A stretch of DNA of 45,209 nt from Methanobacterium sp. PtaU1.Bin097 (GCA_002067325.1 MVQY01000165.1:1-45209); one strand, 5' to 3'; positions 32,213-40,546 are shown, counted from the first letter of the stretch. Notes: a model not told the origin generated them from the sequence alone. Numbers and translations are program-made.

Positions 32213-32430
32213 CTACCCGTGAGATATTCCTTTTCTATCTTATATTGTCCCATCAACTAAAAAACTGTGATGTTTACCACAAAAATTTGAACAGTTTTAG
32301 TTTGAAATGTTTATATATTGATCAGTTCTATAGTATTTATTATATTTTTTAAGTTATTATCCAATTTTTTTTCTTTTTCAATAGAAACGTTTATATAGGT
32401 TGAGATACAATAAAGATACTGTCGGAAGAC

Positions 32431-32444
32431 GGAAACATATTTCC
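32431..32444. promoter_or_regulatory. NrpR-type nitrogen operator (GGAA-N6-TTCC)
   Basis: GGAAACATATTTCC fits the GGAA-N6-TTCC operator bound by the archaeal nitrogen repressor NrpR, and the symmetry extends by one more base pair on each side (C...G). It sits about 35-50 bp downstream of the TATA box at 32390-32397, so just past the transcription start, the usual place for NrpR repression of nif in methanogens. An additional GGAA half-site is at 32424. Confidence 0.85.
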
Positions 32445-32508
32445 GGTATAGATTTTTAAATAGCTCAAAACAGTCCAAAATTTCTAAAAAACTGAGTGAG
32501 AGTCTAAA

Positions 32509-33336
32509 ATGGTAAGAAAAATAGCAATTTATGGTAAAGGTGGAATTGGAAAATCCACCACACAACAAAATACAGCAGCAGCCATGGCCCATTTTCATGA
32601 TAAACATGTGATGATACACGGCTGCGACCCCAAAGCGGACAGTACCCGATTGATCCTCGGTGGAAAAATGCAGGTCACCATGATGGATACACTGAGGGAA
32701 GAAGGAGAAGAAGCCTGTACACCGGAAAACATCATAGAAACCGGATACGGCGGAATCAAATGTGCAGAATCAGGAGGCCCGGAACCCGGTGTGGGATGCG
32801 CTGGAAGAGGGGTTATCACCGCCATAAGCTTAATGGAAATGTACGATGTGTACGAAAAAGATCTGGATTTCGTGTTCTTCGATGTTCTAGGTGACGTAGT
32901 TTGCGGAGGATTCGCCATGCCCATCCGAGATGGTAAAGCCTCAGAAATTTATATCGTTGCCTCAGGTGAGATGATGGCCCTCTACGCAGCAAACAACATC
33001 TGTAAAGGTCTGGTAAAATACGCCGAACAAAGCGGAGTAAGACTGGGAGGAATCATCTGTAACAGCAGAAACGTGGATGGTGAAGCTGAGTTACTCGAAG
33101 ATTTCTGTGCCAAAATAGGGACTCAGATGCTCCACTTCGTCCCCAGGGACAACATAGTCCAGAAAGCAGAGTTCAACAAACAATCCGTGGTAGAATTCAA
33201 CGAAGAATGTAATCAGGCCATGGAATACAAAACACTGGCTGAAAAAATAATCAACAACAACAACTTCGTAATTCCAGAACCAATGACCATGGATGAACTG
33301 GAAGACCTGGTGGTAAAATACGGTTTAATTGATTAA
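32509..33336 (+). CDS. nifH: Nitrogenase iron protein NifH
   Basis: The ATP-driven electron donor of nitrogenase, 275 residues, cytoplasmic homodimer with a shared 4Fe-4S cluster. YGKGGIGKSTTQQN near residues 8-21 is the P-loop; HGCDPKADSTRL is the switch I region; GVGCAGRGV near 92-100 holds one cluster cysteine and the arginine that is ADP-ribosylated in some bacteria; FFDVLGDVVCGGFAMP near 124-139 holds switch II and the second cluster cysteine. It is first in the operon, with GAGTGAGAG before the ATG, a TATA box 115 bp upstream and an NrpR-type operator in between. The nifI genes follow at 83 bp. Confidence 0.98.
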   Translation: MVRKIAIYGKGGIGKSTTQQNTAAAMAHFHDKHVMIHGCDPKADSTRLILGGKMQVTMMDTLREEGEEACTPENIIETGYGGIKCAESGGPEPGVGCAGRGVITAISLMEMYDVYEKDLDFVFFDVLGDVVCGGFAMPIRDGKASEIYIVASGEMMALYAANNICKGLVKYAEQSGVRLGGIICNSRNVDGEAELLEDFCAKIGTQMLHFVPRDNIVQKAEFNKQSVVEFNEECNQAMEYKTLAEKIINNNNFVIPEPMTMDELEDLVVKYGLID

Positions 33337-33418
33337 ACCCAAAACTACCTGGAACTTGCTGAAACAGTATTAATTTTGGAAGATTTACTAAATCCGCAAT
33401 ACATTTGGAGACAACATA

Positions 33419-33736
33419 ATGAAAATGATAAGAGCCATATTAAGGCCAGATAAGGTAGAAGAAGTTGTAGACACACTTTCAGATGCAGGATACGTAGCTT
33501 TGACCAAAATGGATGTCATAGGACGTGGTAAACAGAAGGGTATTCAACTGGACAACATCTACTACGATGAACTGCCCAAGGTGATGCTCATGCTGGTAGT
33601 GCCTACCAAAAAAACCGACCAAGTGTTGGAGATCATCAATGAAAAAGCATACACCGGAAACTTTGGGGATGGAAAAGTCTTCATAAGCCCGGTAGAAGAG
33701 GCTTACACTGTCAGAACTAGAACTAAAGGATTATGA
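33419..33736 (+). CDS. nifI1: PII-like nitrogenase regulator NifI1
   Basis: A 105-residue PII-family protein lying between nifH and nifD, where methanogens place the NifI pair. With NifI2 it binds the nitrogenase component and switches it off after ammonia is added, relieved by 2-oxoglutarate and ATP. MIRAILRPDKVEEVVDTLSDAGYVALTKMDVIGRGKQKGI is the N-terminal PII pattern with the T-loop beginning after GRGKQ, and NFGDGKVFISPVEEAYTVRT is the C-terminal PII signature. It is shorter than general GlnB/GlnK and lacks the tyrosine-modified T-loop motif. GGAG lies 9 nt before the ATG. NifI2 begins 4 nt after its stop. Confidence 0.95.
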   Translation: MKMIRAILRPDKVEEVVDTLSDAGYVALTKMDVIGRGKQKGIQLDNIYYDELPKVMLMLVVPTKKTDQVLEIINEKAYTGNFGDGKVFISPVEEAYTVRTRTKGL

Positions 33737-33740
33737 TCCG

Positions 33741-34109
33741 ATGAAAGAAGTAATAGCAATTATCAGACCTAACAAGATCACACGTACAAAAGAAGTGCTT
33801 GACGCCCTTGGATTCCCATCCATGACTGCAAAAGCAGTTTTTGGCCGGGGAAAACAGAAAGCAATTATCGGGGAGGTGAACTTCGCAGTTAAAAACCCTG
33901 AACTTGCTGAAGAAGAGGGAAACATGCGTTACATCCCTAAAAGGATGATATCATTGGTTGTGCCTGATGAGGACGCCTCTTTAGTCGTTGAATCAATAAT
34001 GAAAGTGAACAACACTGGCCAGATAGGTGACGGAAAAATATTCGTCTGCCCAGTTGATGACGCTTTAAGAGTAAGAACAAAGGAAACAGGAGAAGAAGCG
34101 ATTTTATAG
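33741..34109 (+). CDS. nifI2: PII-like nitrogenase regulator NifI2
   Basis: The 122-residue partner of NifI1. KEVIAIIRPNKITRTKEVLDALGFPSMTAKAVFGRGKQKAIIGEV is the N-terminal half; RYIPKRMISLVVPDEDASLVVESIMKVNNTGQIGDGKIFVCPVDDALRVRTKE is the C-terminal half with the PII signature. The T-loop region (FAVKNPELAEEEGNMRYIPKR) is longer than in NifI1, as expected for NifI2, which makes contact with the nitrogenase. A short, GATC-rich spacer and ATGATCCGATG overlap the end of nifI1, implying coupled translation. A 123 bp spacer with repeated TTTATCA elements separates it from nifD. Confidence 0.95.
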   Translation: MKEVIAIIRPNKITRTKEVLDALGFPSMTAKAVFGRGKQKAIIGEVNFAVKNPELAEEEGNMRYIPKRMISLVVPDEDASLVVESIMKVNNTGQIGDGKIFVCPVDDALRVRTKETGEEAIL

Positions 34110-34220
34110 TTTTATCACTTTTATAGATGATTTATCACCACACAAAAAAATGAATTTATCACCAAATTATTAACTTCATGCTAAAAAAAATCGCGTTTCC
34201 AAATTTATCAAATTTATCAA
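34110..34220. repeat. Five TTTATCA elements between nifI2 and nifD
   Basis: TTTATCA occurs at about 34112, 34130, 34153, 34203 and 34212, twice followed by CCA. These give the 123 bp spacer a repetitive look. The last is followed by the AAGGAGAG ribosome binding site of nifD. It may be a processing or binding site, or only low-complexity AT sequence. Confidence 0.4.
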
Positions 34221-34232
34221 GGAGAGTAAATA

Positions 34233-35693
34233 ATGCCTTACAAACTTTTCGACGTCTCTAAACCAATCCCGGAAAGGAAAGAGCACACATACGTAAAACA
34301 CTGCAATGATCCGGAAGACTGCATTCCCAAATGTAACTCCAAGACCATCCCCGGTTCCATGACCGAAAGGGGATGTGCCTTTGCCGGAGCAAAGGGTGTT
34401 ATAACCGGGGCTATAAAGGACGTAGCACACGTAGTCCATTCACCCATCGGCTGTACCATGTACGGTTACGGATCAAAAAGATACCCCACCACCACTGAAC
34501 TGCCGGATGGAAGCGAATTTCCAGTAAAAGATTTCAACATCAAATACATCATCGGAACAGATCTACAAGAATCTGACGTGGTATTCGGGGGAATGAAAAA
34601 GCTACGTCAGGCTGTCCTCGAAACTAACAAGGAATTCCCCTTCGTCAATGCCATATATCTCTATGCAACCTGTACCACCGGTTTAATAGGTGATGACATG
34701 GATGCTGTAGCCAAGGAAATGGAAGAAGAACTAGGAAAACCAGTTATAGCCTTCAATGCACCAGGATTTGCCGGTTCAACCCAATCAAAAGGACACCAGA
34801 TTGGAAATGACACCCTTTTTGCTAAGATAGTGGGTACCACAGAGCCGCCAGCAACAACACCCTATGACATAAACTTCATTGGAGAATACAACATCGACGG
34901 AGACCTATGGTTGCTTAAAGAGTACTTTAATGAGATAGGAATAAACATTTTAAGCACTTTCACTGGAGATTGCTGTCATAACGAGTTAGGCTGGATGCAC
35001 AGGGCTAAATTAAGTGTTGTAAGATGTCAAAGGTCATCTACATACATTGCAAAAATGATCGAGGAAAAATACGGTGTCCCCTACATAAAAACAGACTTCT
35101 TCAGCACAGAATACTGTGCAGAGAACTTAAGAACCGTGGCCAAATTCTTCGGCCTGGAAGATAAAGCAGAAGAAGTAATAGCTAAAAGAATGGCAAAAGT
35201 AGGACCTGAACTGGACTTCTACAGAAAAAAATTAACTGGAAAAAAAGTATTTATATTTTCTGGCGGGCCTAAAAGCTACCACTTATCCATACCCCTCCAT
35301 AATGAGCTAGGACTGGAAACTACCGGCGTATCATCCATGTTCGAGCACGAAGACGGATTTGAAAAGATGAAAGATAGGGTAAAAGAAGGTGCACTGGTAA
35401 TAGACGATCCCAACACACTGGAACTTGAAGAACTCATAGAGGATTATGACATAGATCTAATTCTCGGCGGGGTCAAAGAAAAATATTTGGTCCATAAATT
35501 AGGAATACCATCTCTCCTGATTCACTCCTATGAAAATGGACCCTATATGGGATTTGAAGGATTTTTAAACCTTGCAAGGGACATGTACAGTGCAATATAC
35601 AATCCGGTATGGAATATACTCGAATTTCAGGAAACTGAAGATCCAGACGTGGCCGATGTAACTGGAGAGGTAGCCGAAGAGGTGGAAAAATGA
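34233..35693 (+). CDS. nifD: Nitrogenase molybdenum-iron protein alpha chain NifD
   Basis: Carries the FeMo-cofactor and half of the P-cluster, 486 residues. P-cluster cysteines are C48 (ERGCAF), C74 (PIGCTMYG) and C147 (ATCTTGLIGDD). The cofactor ligands are C265 in VVRCQRSS and H431 in LIHSYENGPY. SKGHQIGN and GEYNIDGDLW are further family phrases. The sequence type is that of methanogen Mo-nitrogenase, with no delta-subunit gene (vnfG/anfG) nearby, which argues against V or Fe-only forms. AAGGAGAG lies 7 nt before the ATG. Its stop overlaps the nifK start by 4 nt. Confidence 0.97.
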   Translation: MPYKLFDVSKPIPERKEHTYVKHCNDPEDCIPKCNSKTIPGSMTERGCAFAGAKGVITGAIKDVAHVVHSPIGCTMYGYGSKRYPTTTELPDGSEFPVKDFNIKYIIGTDLQESDVVFGGMKKLRQAVLETNKEFPFVNAIYLYATCTTGLIGDDMDAVAKEMEEELGKPVIAFNAPGFAGSTQSKGHQIGNDTLFAKIVGTTEPPATTPYDINFIGEYNIDGDLWLLKEYFNEIGINILSTFTGDCCHNELGWMHRAKLSVVRCQRSSTYIAKMIEEKYGVPYIKTDFFSTEYCAENLRTVAKFFGLEDKAEEVIAKRMAKVGPELDFYRKKLTGKKVFIFSGGPKSYHLSIPLHNELGLETTGVSSMFEHEDGFEKMKDRVKEGALVIDDPNTLELEELIEDYDIDLILGGVKEKYLVHKLGIPSLLIHSYENGPYMGFEGFLNLARDMYSAIYNPVWNILEFQETEDPDVADVTGEVAEEVEK

Positions 35694-37075
35694 GTTGTGT
35701 AAACCTGATAGAAAAGGAAAGAAACGCCATAATCAATCCCTTAAAAACCTGCCAGCCCTTAGGGGCCATGTATGCCGTTACTGGAATTAGAAGAGCAGTC
35801 CCCCTGGTCCACGGATCTCAGGGTTGTTCTACCTTCGTTAGATATTCACTTTCACGCCATTTTAGAGAACCTTCAGAGATCGCTGTAACATCCCTCCACG
35901 AAGATGCAGCGGTCTTTGGAGGAAGAAGAAACCTGATAGAAGGTCTTCAAAACGTGGCTATAAGGCTCAATCCCAGTTTAATCGGTGTAATAACCACCTG
36001 TTCCAGTGAGATCATCGGTGACGATATCATCGGTTTTATTAAAACCGCTAAGAAGGAGTTAGCCGAGAAAATTGGGGAAGAAAAAACGGAAAAAATAAAG
36101 ATAGTACCAATCAACACCCCCAGTTTCGTGGAAACACACCTTAAAGGGTACGATAATGCGGTTAAAGCTCTAATAGATCATATAGCAGAGCCTTCCGAGC
36201 CGAATGAGAAGATAAATATCATCCCGGGAATGGTGAACCCCGGTGACATCCGGGAGATAAAACACATACTGGGCCTCATGGACATCGAGGGCATCGTACT
36301 AACCGATATCTCAGACCCCTTCGATTCACCCCTACGGCCATCAGCTACCGAACTTAAACCATACTACCCCAAGGGAGGAACCACCGTAGAAGAAATCGTT
36401 GATTCGGCAAACAGTACCGGTACCATATCCCTGACCAAGTATGCCGGTTCCGGTGCCGTATCCCTGGAGAAGAAGTACAACGTACCAGTGGAGTTAGGTC
36501 CTATTCCTATAGGTGTTCAAAACACGGATCAGTTCCTCAGGAACCTTAAAAAACTCACTGGCCAGGATGTAACCGATGATATCCTGGATGAGAGGGGTTT
36601 GCTCATAGATTCCATGGCAGATCTATCATCCCGATACCTCCACGACCGTACGGTTGCCATCTACGGAGACCCGGAGATCACAGCTGGAATGGCACGATTT
36701 GTGGGGGAACTGGGCATGGTACCCCAGCTGGTCCTCACCGGAGCAAGCAACAAGGAATTCGTTCCGGATATAGGGAAAGTAGCTAAAGAGACCGGAGTAG
36801 AGATAGATACCATGGTAGGGGGAGATTTAAGACAAATGGAAGTGTATCTCAAAGATAACCCGGTGGATCTCTTGATCGGCAGCTCTGATGGTAGACTCAT
36901 AGCTAAAGAAGCTGAAATTCCCCTGGTAAGGATTGGTTTCCCAGTATATGACCGTGTAGGATACCACAGACACCCCATAGTGGGATACAACGGTGGTATA
37001 CACCTCATAGATCTGATAACCAACACAGTACTGGAAAACTACTATGAACACCAGCACTGGAAGTTACAGCAGTAA
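35690..37075 (+). CDS. nifK: Nitrogenase molybdenum-iron protein beta chain NifK
   Basis: The partner of NifD that holds the other half of the P-cluster, 461 residues. P-cluster cysteines occur in LKTCQPLGAMYAV (residue 23 or so), HGSQGCSTFVRY and TTCSSEIIGDD. IPINTPSFVETHLKGYDNAV is the family segment following, and YDRVGYHRHPIVGYNGG the C-terminal one. It lacks the long N-terminal extension of Azotobacter NifK, as is usual for the short methanogen form. It starts in an ATGA overlap with nifD, so the two are made in equal amounts. An 87 bp spacer follows before nifE and contains a possible 19-residue frame. Confidence 0.97.
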   Translation: MSCVNLIEKERNAIINPLKTCQPLGAMYAVTGIRRAVPLVHGSQGCSTFVRYSLSRHFREPSEIAVTSLHEDAAVFGGRRNLIEGLQNVAIRLNPSLIGVITTCSSEIIGDDIIGFIKTAKKELAEKIGEEKTEKIKIVPINTPSFVETHLKGYDNAVKALIDHIAEPSEPNEKINIIPGMVNPGDIREIKHILGLMDIEGIVLTDISDPFDSPLRPSATELKPYYPKGGTTVEEIVDSANSTGTISLTKYAGSGAVSLEKKYNVPVELGPIPIGVQNTDQFLRNLKKLTGQDVTDDILDERGLLIDSMADLSSRYLHDRTVAIYGDPEITAGMARFVGELGMVPQLVLTGASNKEFVPDIGKVAKETGVEIDTMVGGDLRQMEVYLKDNPVDLLIGSSDGRLIAKEAEIPLVRIGFPVYDRVGYHRHPIVGYNGGIHLIDLITNTVLENYYEHQHWKLQQ

Positions 37076-37090
37076 AAAAAAGGAATTGAT

Positions 37091-37150
37091 ATGGTAACCC
37101 ATAAAAAGAGAAGATATAAAGATGAATTATCAAAGAATTATGGAATTTAG
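37091..37150 (+). CDS. Possible 19-residue microprotein between nifK and nifE
   Basis: ATG 37091 to TAG 37150 encodes MVTHKKRRYKDELSKNYGI, basic and hydrophilic. AAGGA lies 6 nt before the ATG, a fair ribosome binding site, and the frame fits neatly in the 87 bp gap between the nifK stop and the nifE GAGGT site. Nothing else supports it as a real protein; it may instead be a chance frame or a coupling leader for nifE. Confidence 0.25.
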   Translation: MVTHKKRRYKDELSKNYGI

Positions 37151-37162
37151 AGGTATTTTATA

Positions 37163-38533
37163 ATGGAACCCAAACTGGAACCCATAGTTGAAACATTCAA
37201 ATCACGTGAAAAACACATGTGCGTTAAAGGGGAGGGATTATCCATCCCAGTCTGTGATAAGGCCAGCCTGCCCGGTACGGTCACCCAGCGAACATGTGTC
37301 TATGGTGGGGCGAGGATCGTCTTAATGCCGATAACCGATTCCATCCACCTGGTACACGGGCCTATTGGTTGTGCCGCTTGTACCTGGGATATAAGGGGAA
37401 GTAAATCCTCCCGGGAGGACCTCTACAAAAAAGGGTGTTCTACAGACCTGGGAGAAAAAGACATAATCTTCGGCGGTGAGAAGAAGCTCTTTGAAACAGT
37501 TATCGAGCTCCGCAAATTATACAATCCCGGAGCCATATTCGTCTACGCCACCTGTGTGGCCGGTGTGATCGGTGACGATATAAAGGCGGTCTGCAAAAAA
37601 ACAGAGGAAGTAACCGGATGCAGAGTCATACCTGTACAATCTGAAGGTTTCCAGGACCATAATAAGACCAAAGGACACTGGATAGGCTGTGATGCCCTCC
37701 TGGACTATGTCATAGGGACCAGGGAACCCGAAAAAACCACACCCTTCGATATAAATGTGGTAGGGGAATTCAATGTAGCAGGGGATTTCTGGGGATTTAA
37801 ACCCCTCCTGGAAGAGGTGGGTGTAAATATAATAAGCACCATCACCGGAGACTCCCACGTGGACGAGATAGCCCAGGCACACCGGGCCAGACTAAACATA
37901 GTCCAGTGCCAGAAGTCCTCAAACTACCTGGCCAAGAAGATGGAGAAGAGGTACGGAATACCCTCCATTAAAGTCAACTTCTTCGGTTTGGAACAGACCG
38001 TGAACTCGCTGCGGGAAATCGCCGATTTCTTCGGTGATCCGGAGATGATAGAGCGTACCGAGAAAATAATAGAATCAGGACTCGCGGAAGTAGAACATAA
38101 AACAGATGAATACCGGGAAAGATTACAAGGTAAAACCGTTGCATTATACGTTGGAGGTAACAAAGCCTGGTCTCTGGTACGTGCATTCGAAGAACTGGGC
38201 ATGGGCGTTATGATGTCCGGAACCAAGAACGGAATAAGAGAAGATTACGAAAGAATCAAAGAAGCAGTTAGAGACGGTACCATAATAGTGGATGATGCCA
38301 ACTCAACAGAGCTAGCCCGGCTACTTAAAAAGTACAGGCCAAACCTCCTTATATCTGGAGCTAAGGAGAAATACATTGCTTTAAAGCTTGGAGTACCATT
38401 CTGCGACTTCAACCACGACCGTATATCTGCCTTTGCCGGGTTCAATGGTTTCGTAAGCTTTGCCAAGGAAGTTGATGCCTCAGTTTCAAGTCCAATCTTT
38501 GATTTAACCTCCACCAGTTTAAGGGGTGACTAG
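37163..38533 (+). CDS. nifE: FeMo-cofactor scaffold subunit NifE
   Basis: With NifN forms the NifEN complex on which the NifB-made cluster is turned into FeMo-co. The 456-residue protein is a NifD paralogue. Cysteines that hold the NifEN 4Fe-4S cluster lie in RTCVYGGARIV, PIGCAACTWD and ATCVAGVIGDD. IVQCQKSSNYLAKKMEKRYGIP near residue 247 parallels the cofactor-ligand region of NifD, and the histidine in CDFNHDRISAFAGFNG near 420 parallels the NifD histidine region. GAGGT lies 9 nt before the ATG. Its stop codon lies within the ribosome-binding region of nifN. Confidence 0.95.
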   Translation: MEPKLEPIVETFKSREKHMCVKGEGLSIPVCDKASLPGTVTQRTCVYGGARIVLMPITDSIHLVHGPIGCAACTWDIRGSKSSREDLYKKGCSTDLGEKDIIFGGEKKLFETVIELRKLYNPGAIFVYATCVAGVIGDDIKAVCKKTEEVTGCRVIPVQSEGFQDHNKTKGHWIGCDALLDYVIGTREPEKTTPFDINVVGEFNVAGDFWGFKPLLEEVGVNIISTITGDSHVDEIAQAHRARLNIVQCQKSSNYLAKKMEKRYGIPSIKVNFFGLEQTVNSLREIADFFGDPEMIERTEKIIESGLAEVEHKTDEYRERLQGKTVALYVGGNKAWSLVRAFEELGMGVMMSGTKNGIREDYERIKEAVRDGTIIVDDANSTELARLLKKYRPNLLISGAKEKYIALKLGVPFCDFNHDRISAFAGFNGFVSFAKEVDASVSSPIFDLTSTSLRGD

Positions 38534-38534
38534 T

Positions 38535-38577
38535 ATGCACCATGATAAAAGAATGACTGAAATGCACCATGATAAAA
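38535..38577 (+). repeat. Direct repeat ATGCACCATGATAAAA at the start of nifN
   Basis: The 16-mer ATGCACCATGATAAAA occurs at 38535-38550 and again at 38562-38577, 27 bp (nine codons) apart. The duplicate is in frame and doubles the start codon, so nifN has two candidate starts with the same downstream sequence. Confidence 0.8.
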
Positions 38578-39953
38578 AATTTTCTGTAGTTAATCCCTCA
38601 AAAATGTGCCAGCCCATGGGGGCCGTGCAAGCCCTCCTCGGTCTTAAAAATAGTATGCCCTTAATCCACGGCTCCCAGGGTTGCAGCACATACATGAGGT
38701 TCCAACTTACCAGACACTTCAGGGAGCCCATCGAGGTTGCATCAACCAGCATGAATGAGAAGACCGTGATCTATGGTGGTGAATACAACCTCATGAAGGC
38801 CCTAAAAAACATAACCGAGAAACAATCACCCAGCATCATAGCAGTAGCATCCAGCTGCCTGACCGAGACCATAGGAGACGACATGGCCGGGATCATCAGG
38901 AAGTTTGAAGATGCAAACCCGGACAAGGAATTACCAGTCATCGTCTCAATATCCACCCCCAGCTACACCGAATCCCATGTAGAAGGATACAACGGGACGA
39001 TAAAGGCGCTGGTTGAGAATCTAGCCGCACCAACCGTACCTAACGGTAAGGTAAATATAATCACCGGTTTCCTGTCCCCTGCAGACGTAGGGGAAGTTAA
39101 GGAAATCCTCAACGACCTCAACTTAGAGGGAATCATATTAACCGATACATCAGAAAACCTCGATGCACCACTCTCTGAGTCTGCCCTGAATTTATATGAC
39201 GGGGGGACGACTGTGGAGCAATTAGAGGATACAGCTAATTCACTGGGTACCATCGCATTATCTAAACATGTTAATTCTGCCGGTGAGTTTCTGGAGAAAA
39301 AATTCGGAGTCAAACTGGTATCGGGACCCCTTCCTCTGGGTCTTGAAAACACAGACAGCTTCATAAGATCCGCCTGCAAGCTCGCCGACCTTGAAATCCC
39401 GGAAAGTATGGACAGGGATCGGGGAAGATTGATGGATGCCATGGTAGACGCCCACTCCTACAACTACCACCGGAAAGTGGCCATATTCGGAGACCCGGAC
39501 TTTGTATCATCCATGACCCTGTTTACCAGTGAAATGGGAATGATACCCACCGTAGTATGCACTGGAGCCAAGAGCAAAAGGTTCACTGAGGACATAGAAA
39601 CCATCAGTAAAGAGAAAGGATGCTCACCAGTAACTTTAGCTGGAGGTGACCTGTACGACATGCACAAGGCGATCAAAAAGGTAGGAACCGATATACTCAT
39701 TGGGAATTCTTACGGTGCGAGCATCGCTGATGAAGAGAACATCCCACTCTTCAGAGCAGGATTCCCTATATTCGACAGGTTAGGTGCTCAGAGGATATCT
39801 ACACTGGGATACAGAGGCGGTATCGACTTTGTAGATAGGCTGACCAACACCATACTGGACTTCTACTACGACGAAGCAGGTTACGAGATAGTGGAAGAAG
39901 AATTAGAAGAAACGTTAATAGATCATCAGAAGTTCGCTGAGGAGGAGATATAA
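38535..39953 (+). CDS. nifN: FeMo-cofactor scaffold subunit NifN
   Basis: The NifK-like partner of NifE, about 472 residues from ATG 38535. KMCQPMGAVQALLG, HGSQGCSTYMRFQLTRHF and SSCLTETIGDD are the conserved cysteine regions. FDRLGAQRISTLGYRGG is the C-terminal family segment. I start at ATG 38535 because GGGGTGAC lies 4 nt upstream and the nifE stop just ahead; GTG 38526 is in frame but would overlap nifE. The N-terminus contains a duplicated MHHDK unit caused by a repeat of ATGCACCATGATAAAA, so the ATG of the second copy, at 38562, could also act as start. The nifX-like gene follows directly. Confidence 0.95.
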   Translation: MHHDKRMTEMHHDKKFSVVNPSKMCQPMGAVQALLGLKNSMPLIHGSQGCSTYMRFQLTRHFREPIEVASTSMNEKTVIYGGEYNLMKALKNITEKQSPSIIAVASSCLTETIGDDMAGIIRKFEDANPDKELPVIVSISTPSYTESHVEGYNGTIKALVENLAAPTVPNGKVNIITGFLSPADVGEVKEILNDLNLEGIILTDTSENLDAPLSESALNLYDGGTTVEQLEDTANSLGTIALSKHVNSAGEFLEKKFGVKLVSGPLPLGLENTDSFIRSACKLADLEIPESMDRDRGRLMDAMVDAHSYNYHRKVAIFGDPDFVSSMTLFTSEMGMIPTVVCTGAKSKRFTEDIETISKEKGCSPVTLAGGDLYDMHKAIKKVGTDILIGNSYGASIADEENIPLFRAGFPIFDRLGAQRISTLGYRGGIDFVDRLTNTILDFYYDEAGYEIVEEELEETLIDHQKFAEEEI

Positions 39954-40274
39954 ATGAAGATAGCAGTAGCATCCACCAATGGTAAAAAGGTAGACTTACA
40001 CTTTGCAGATGCCGATCAATTCCTGATATACGAAATTAAGGATAAGGAAGGCAAATTTAAGGAGATAAGGGAAAAAACCAGCCTAACTTTAGACAATCAT
40101 ACAGAACGCTGGATTGCATCCATCGATCTTATAAATGATTGTAAGGCAGTGCTTTGCAGTAAAATAGGTAAGGAACCAACCATTGAACTTAGAAAATTAG
40201 GGATAAAACCCATACAACTTGACTGTGCAGTTGAAGATGCCCTCAGCGAATGCTCAGAGCATCTCTTAAGTTAA
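39954..40274 (+). CDS. NifX/NifB-C-terminal-like cofactor-binding protein
   Basis: A 106-residue protein of the dinitrogenase iron-molybdenum cofactor (NifX/NafY) family, which carries FeMo-co precursors between NifB, NifEN and the apo-nitrogenase. MKIAVASTNGKKVDLHFADADQFLIYEI is the family N-terminus, with the HFADAD(Q/R)FLIYE segment, and DCKAVLCSKIGKEPTIELRKLGIKPI is the second half, with a flexible glycine-containing loop. The start ATG touches the nifN stop codon. NifX and NafY share the fold, so the exact role is not decided by sequence; the position at the end of a nif operon supports a cofactor carrier. Confidence 0.85.
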   Translation: MKIAVASTNGKKVDLHFADADQFLIYEIKDKEGKFKEIREKTSLTLDNHTERWIASIDLINDCKAVLCSKIGKEPTIELRKLGIKPIQLDCAVEDALSECSEHLLS

Positions 40275-40300
40275 AGAAAAGCTTAGGTGATGATAGGCTT

Positions 40301-40546
40301 ATGGCTTATATTAAGATAGACTATAAAAATTGCGAAGGCTCAAAATGCAGTTTATGTGCTTATGCATGCCCCACAAATGTCTTCAGCATAGAAAATGGGA
40401 ATATCTCCATAAAATCCCCCGACTCCTGTAAACTGTGCGATAGATGCATGGAAGTATGCCCAACGTCAGTTATAACCATAAAAAGGGTGAAAATAAACCT
40501 GTTTCAAGGATTAACCCCTAAGAGAAATGGGTACGTTACTTTGTAA
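40301..40546 (+). CDS. 2[4Fe-4S] ferredoxin at the end of the nif operon
   Basis: An 81-residue ferredoxin-like protein. Cysteine motifs are C-x4-C-x2-C-x3-CP in CEGSKCSLCAYACP and C-x2-C-x2-C-x3-CP in CKLCDRCMEVCP, so two 4Fe-4S clusters are expected, with the first motif having an insertion. AGGTGAT lies 9 nt before ATG 40301; the frame is open to 40250, which overlaps the NifX-like gene, but no site supports that. It is likely an electron carrier to NifH or to cofactor synthesis. The stretch after it, to 40647, is AT-rich with a TATA-like element for the next gene. Confidence 0.85.
   Translation: MAYIKIDYKNCEGSKCSLCAYACPTNVFSIENGNISIKSPDSCKLCDRCMEVCPTSVITIKRVKINLFQGLTPKRNGYVTL

Larger units (their letters stand above)
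32093..32508. promoter_or_regulatory. nif operon upstream region, 416 bp
   Basis: From left to right: a three-copy 31 bp tandem repeat (32129-32212), then two near-identical promoter-like blocks, GAAATGTTTATATA (32304-32317) and GAAACGTTTATATA (32384-32397), exactly 80 bp apart. The second TATA box puts the transcription start at about 32419, just ahead of an NrpR-type operator at 32431-32444, leaving a leader of some 90 nt before nifH. The first block might be a duplicate promoter. No open frame here is convincing. Confidence 0.6.

Noticed and set aside
32311..32619. 102-residue minus-strand frame across the nif promoter and the start of nifH
   Set aside because: It overlaps the TATA box, operator and NifH P-loop; no domain.
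33419..34109. Two adjacent PII-like genes as a possible novelty
   Set aside because: NifI1 and NifI2 between nifH and nifD are standard in methanogen nif operons.
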